A stretch of DNA of 49,599 nt from Saccoglossus kowalevskii (Eukaryota > Hemichordata > Enteropneusta > Harrimaniidae), in NCBI RefSeq assembly GCF_000003605.2, contig NW_003149267.1, positions 261,638 through 311,236 on the forward strand, read 5' to 3'. Both the position numbers and the translations under genes were made by a program. Numbering within the stretch: the first letter of the stretch is position 1; every line of letters starts with the position of its first letter. The notes below the pieces were generated by a model, which searched no databases, had not been told where the DNA came from, and saw nothing but the letters and a program-made list of their open reading frames with translations. Positions 47,290 to 49,599 of the stretch are shown here, piece by piece.

Positions 47290-49141
47290 GTGAGATTTTC
47301 TTCCACCAAATGCAGCTAAGACTGCAGTATAATCAAGTGTGGGGTATCTCTCTTGACAGGTCCTAGTATCATACTGTAGCTCATAGTCAGCCGACTGCAA
47401 TCACTTGGGAAATAATCAATCAGATGAAGGATTGTAGTCTTTTGGTCTGTACGTGATGTCCAAACATCATACCCATTTGAGATTTCAATTCCGTCTTTTC
47501 GTTCAGCCTATGCTATTGGTAAATCGCCAATGTAAGATGGCAGCATGGCATGGGAATATGTCCAGTTCACAGTACTAGATACGTCCATCAAAATGTCTAA
47601 GAGATGATAATTGTATTCTTAGATACAGGATACCTTCCCTTGTATGTTGATGTTGATGGGCCAAATGTGACCAAGTGCTTTTTCTCCAGTCGTGCTATTG
47701 TAGAATGTATCAGGTATAGACATAATATCACCATCATCATCTACAAGAAAGTCTCCACTATTGGCCTCTTGAAAATCAGCAGGTGCATTTGTGTGAACGA
47801 CATGGACAAGATTGTGCGTTTCAAGAAGATCTAATACTGACAGTTCTTTATCGCTGTGTGAACTAATATTTTGAAAGCTTGCAGAAAAATTTGTGAATGT
47901 TCCCTTTTTATTGCTGACAGTGTCCACCAAACTGTCTTAGTCTCAAACCCATTGATATCACCGAAGTTAACCGACAAGGAAGGGATTCATTGCCAAGCTG
48001 TGAACACCTGTTTTGTTTGCTACAATTGTTGGTTCCCCTGCAATTAGATTCAAATTCCATGTGCTTTGTTGGACACCATAATGATCAACGTGAACGGGAC
48101 AGCTTCTTCCATCACATCACTGGCGATCAGGTCATTTGCATGCTTCTGTTTTATGTAGAAATAATGCATATTCAGTTGAGAAGCTGGTTTTATGGTGATA
48201 GTGTCACTTGGCAAGGTTATGTTTAATTTTGTATTATTTATAGTATAGGACAATCTGCCACCAATGTTGTATGAAACCCCTTCACAGCCAGCTGCTAAAG
48301 AAGATGAAATAATGGACCATTCAACCATTCCTAGGGTACCAGCCTGTAAAGTGACACTTCCATTGATTGATGTGATTACAGTCAGTTTCGGATTACCTGT
48401 AATTGAAAAATGTCTGGAATTTTACATATCGCTGATATTTGAAAGACAAACTTACTCATTCTGTTGTTTAGCAGTTTTATTGTCTATATGGATCTGGCGA
48501 CCAGATGTGGTCACTGAAATTCTGCACTTAATGAATTTGCATGATGACATCATATAACACAATGATATTAATCCTTCAATCAATTTTGCTAATTTGCATA
48601 AATCAAAAATGGCATCCATAATACAATAAAATTGCATATCTTAGAAACATTTTGTATCAACCATGAATTGGTTGCTTATAGAATATAACATGAATTGTAT
48701 GAAAGTCACAAAATAGTGCAACAAGTATATTTCAGTAAATTTCTGTAGGAAAATACTAAAGTCCCTTTTGTAATAATAGCATTAATTTCATGGTCTCTTT
48801 TTATGGTTGTTGGATTACTGGTTGTTGAATTACTAAAGTATGTGTCAATCAAACATGTATCATCCAATGGAGTTGCAGGGTAACTTTTTGCTATCATCTG
48901 ATTTGAGGTAATGAACAAAATGTCACATGTGACTCAACTAACCAATTGCAAAGTATGATGTCATGTCATTTCTGAGAGGATCACCACATATCCATATGCT
49001 GATGAGTACATCAATTCCAGACAAAGCAACATCAAGAACATTGTCAATTTCCAATCTTGTATTGAATTACTCTCCAGACACGAATGACTCCTGTACAGTC
49101 AGAAAACAAATCTTCACAGACACACCAGCCTTTTGTTCTCC
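47290..49141 (-). pseudogene. Decayed host gene, extracellular repeat-type protein
   Basis: Minus-strand coding remnants lie in at least three exons. Exon A (49141-48943) encodes EQKAGVSVKICFLTVQESFV, an in-frame TAA (49069-49067), then FNTRLEIDNVLDVALSGIDV and ending NDMTSYFAIG. Exon B (48396-47634) encodes NPKLTVITSINGSVTLQAGT, VSYNIGGRLSYTINNTKLNI, MHYFYIKQKHANDLIASDV, GEPTIVANKTGVHS, VNFGDINGFETKTVWWTLSA and GTFTNFSASFQNISSHSDKE, through LVHVVHTNAPADF and GDFLVDDDGDIMSIPDTFYN. Exon C (47596 to ~47290) encodes VNWTYSHAMLPSYIGDLPIA, a TAG, and ERKDGIEISNGYDVWTSRTD. The exon A/B splice sites are intact and in phase. Exon B changes frame about three times. Many N-x-S/T sites suggest a secreted protein. 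Similar motifs occur, as I recall, in large uncharacterised secreted metazoan proteins; I cannot name the family. Assembly error is an alternative to true decay. Confidence 0.6.
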
Positions 49142-49599
49142 CTTCAACAAACAAGATTGATTGAATGAAGCAATTATTCAATTTCTCTCATCTTCTCAAA
49201 TCTTAGCTAATTCACGAATTGTTCTTTTAAACATCAAGGTCATAGGATTTAATTTCTATTTGGTGATTTGTGATCGGGTACATAAGCAACATGTATGCTA
49301 AGCATCAAAGAAAGTGCAAGCATAAGACTTCATCAGACTTAGCATCATGCTAAAAACCTGCAGCTGATACTCGATTATTGTCCAAATAACTAACATTTTT
49401 CGTGGCCTAATTGCCAATTTGACAGCTCATGTATCTCAGATCACTTTGAGAGAAGAGCGTTTTCTCTTTGTAGATATGCTTCAAATACTTTTCAAATCCA
49501 TCCTACAAATGATTAAAATACAGTTTAAAGTCTGGGAGAATAAAAATGATCCAATAGTGTACTAGTATCTGTATAGTTAAGAGGAACAATGGTCTGATT
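49142..49599. other. Window end, probably intron of the decayed gene
   Basis: This lies upstream of pseudogene exon A on the minus strand. No further exon is recognised. The 5' part of that gene, if present, would lie beyond the window. Confidence 0.4.

Overview
The window looks like nuclear DNA of a bilaterian invertebrate. It is AT-rich, has GT-AG introns up to several kb, and carries many short non-autonomous DNA transposons, minisatellites and one 50-N assembly gap. I cannot name the species. The protein kinase A gene has paired alternative first exons and a paired alternative catalytic-loop exon. I recall this design from the mollusc Aplysia, so a spiralian is possible, but a hemichordate or lancelet is not excluded.

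Layout. (1) 1-1260 is repeat-derived flank. (2) 1345-5067, minus strand: a complete four-exon ALG2 gene (401 aa), the cytosolic-face ER mannosyltransferase of N-glycan precursor assembly. (3) 5068-7365: a 2.3 kb head-to-head intergenic region with CpG-rich patches, an NRF1-like site and a perfect cAMP response element. (4) 7366-44413, plus strand: a complete PKA catalytic-subunit gene. It has two alternative first exons (7366-7414 and 12903-12948), eight constant exons, and a tandem pair of 127-nt exons (35398-35524 and 35595-35721) that encode the same 42 residues around the catalytic loop. The predicted product is 351 or 352 aa, and the exon sizes match those I know for vertebrate PRKACA. 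The introns hold a hAT transposon with 5-bp target duplications, several MITEs, a 46-bp minisatellite and a 22-copy 87-bp minisatellite. The 3' UTR probably ends near 45870. (5) 47290-49141, minus strand: a decayed multi-exon host gene for an extracellular-looking protein, with splice sites largely kept but the reading frame broken about six times. It converges on the PKA gene.

The most notable system is the PKA gene. Two N-termini (myristoylatable MGN... or lysine-rich MPKDK...) combined with two catalytic-loop exons could give four kinases. The phases are such that using both or neither of the alternative loop exons creates an immediate TGA. A second point of interest is a pair of about 94% identical 208-bp MITEs in inverted orientation on either side of ALG2 exon 2. 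No rRNA, tRNA, CRISPR array, retrovirus-like element or reverse transcriptase was recognised.
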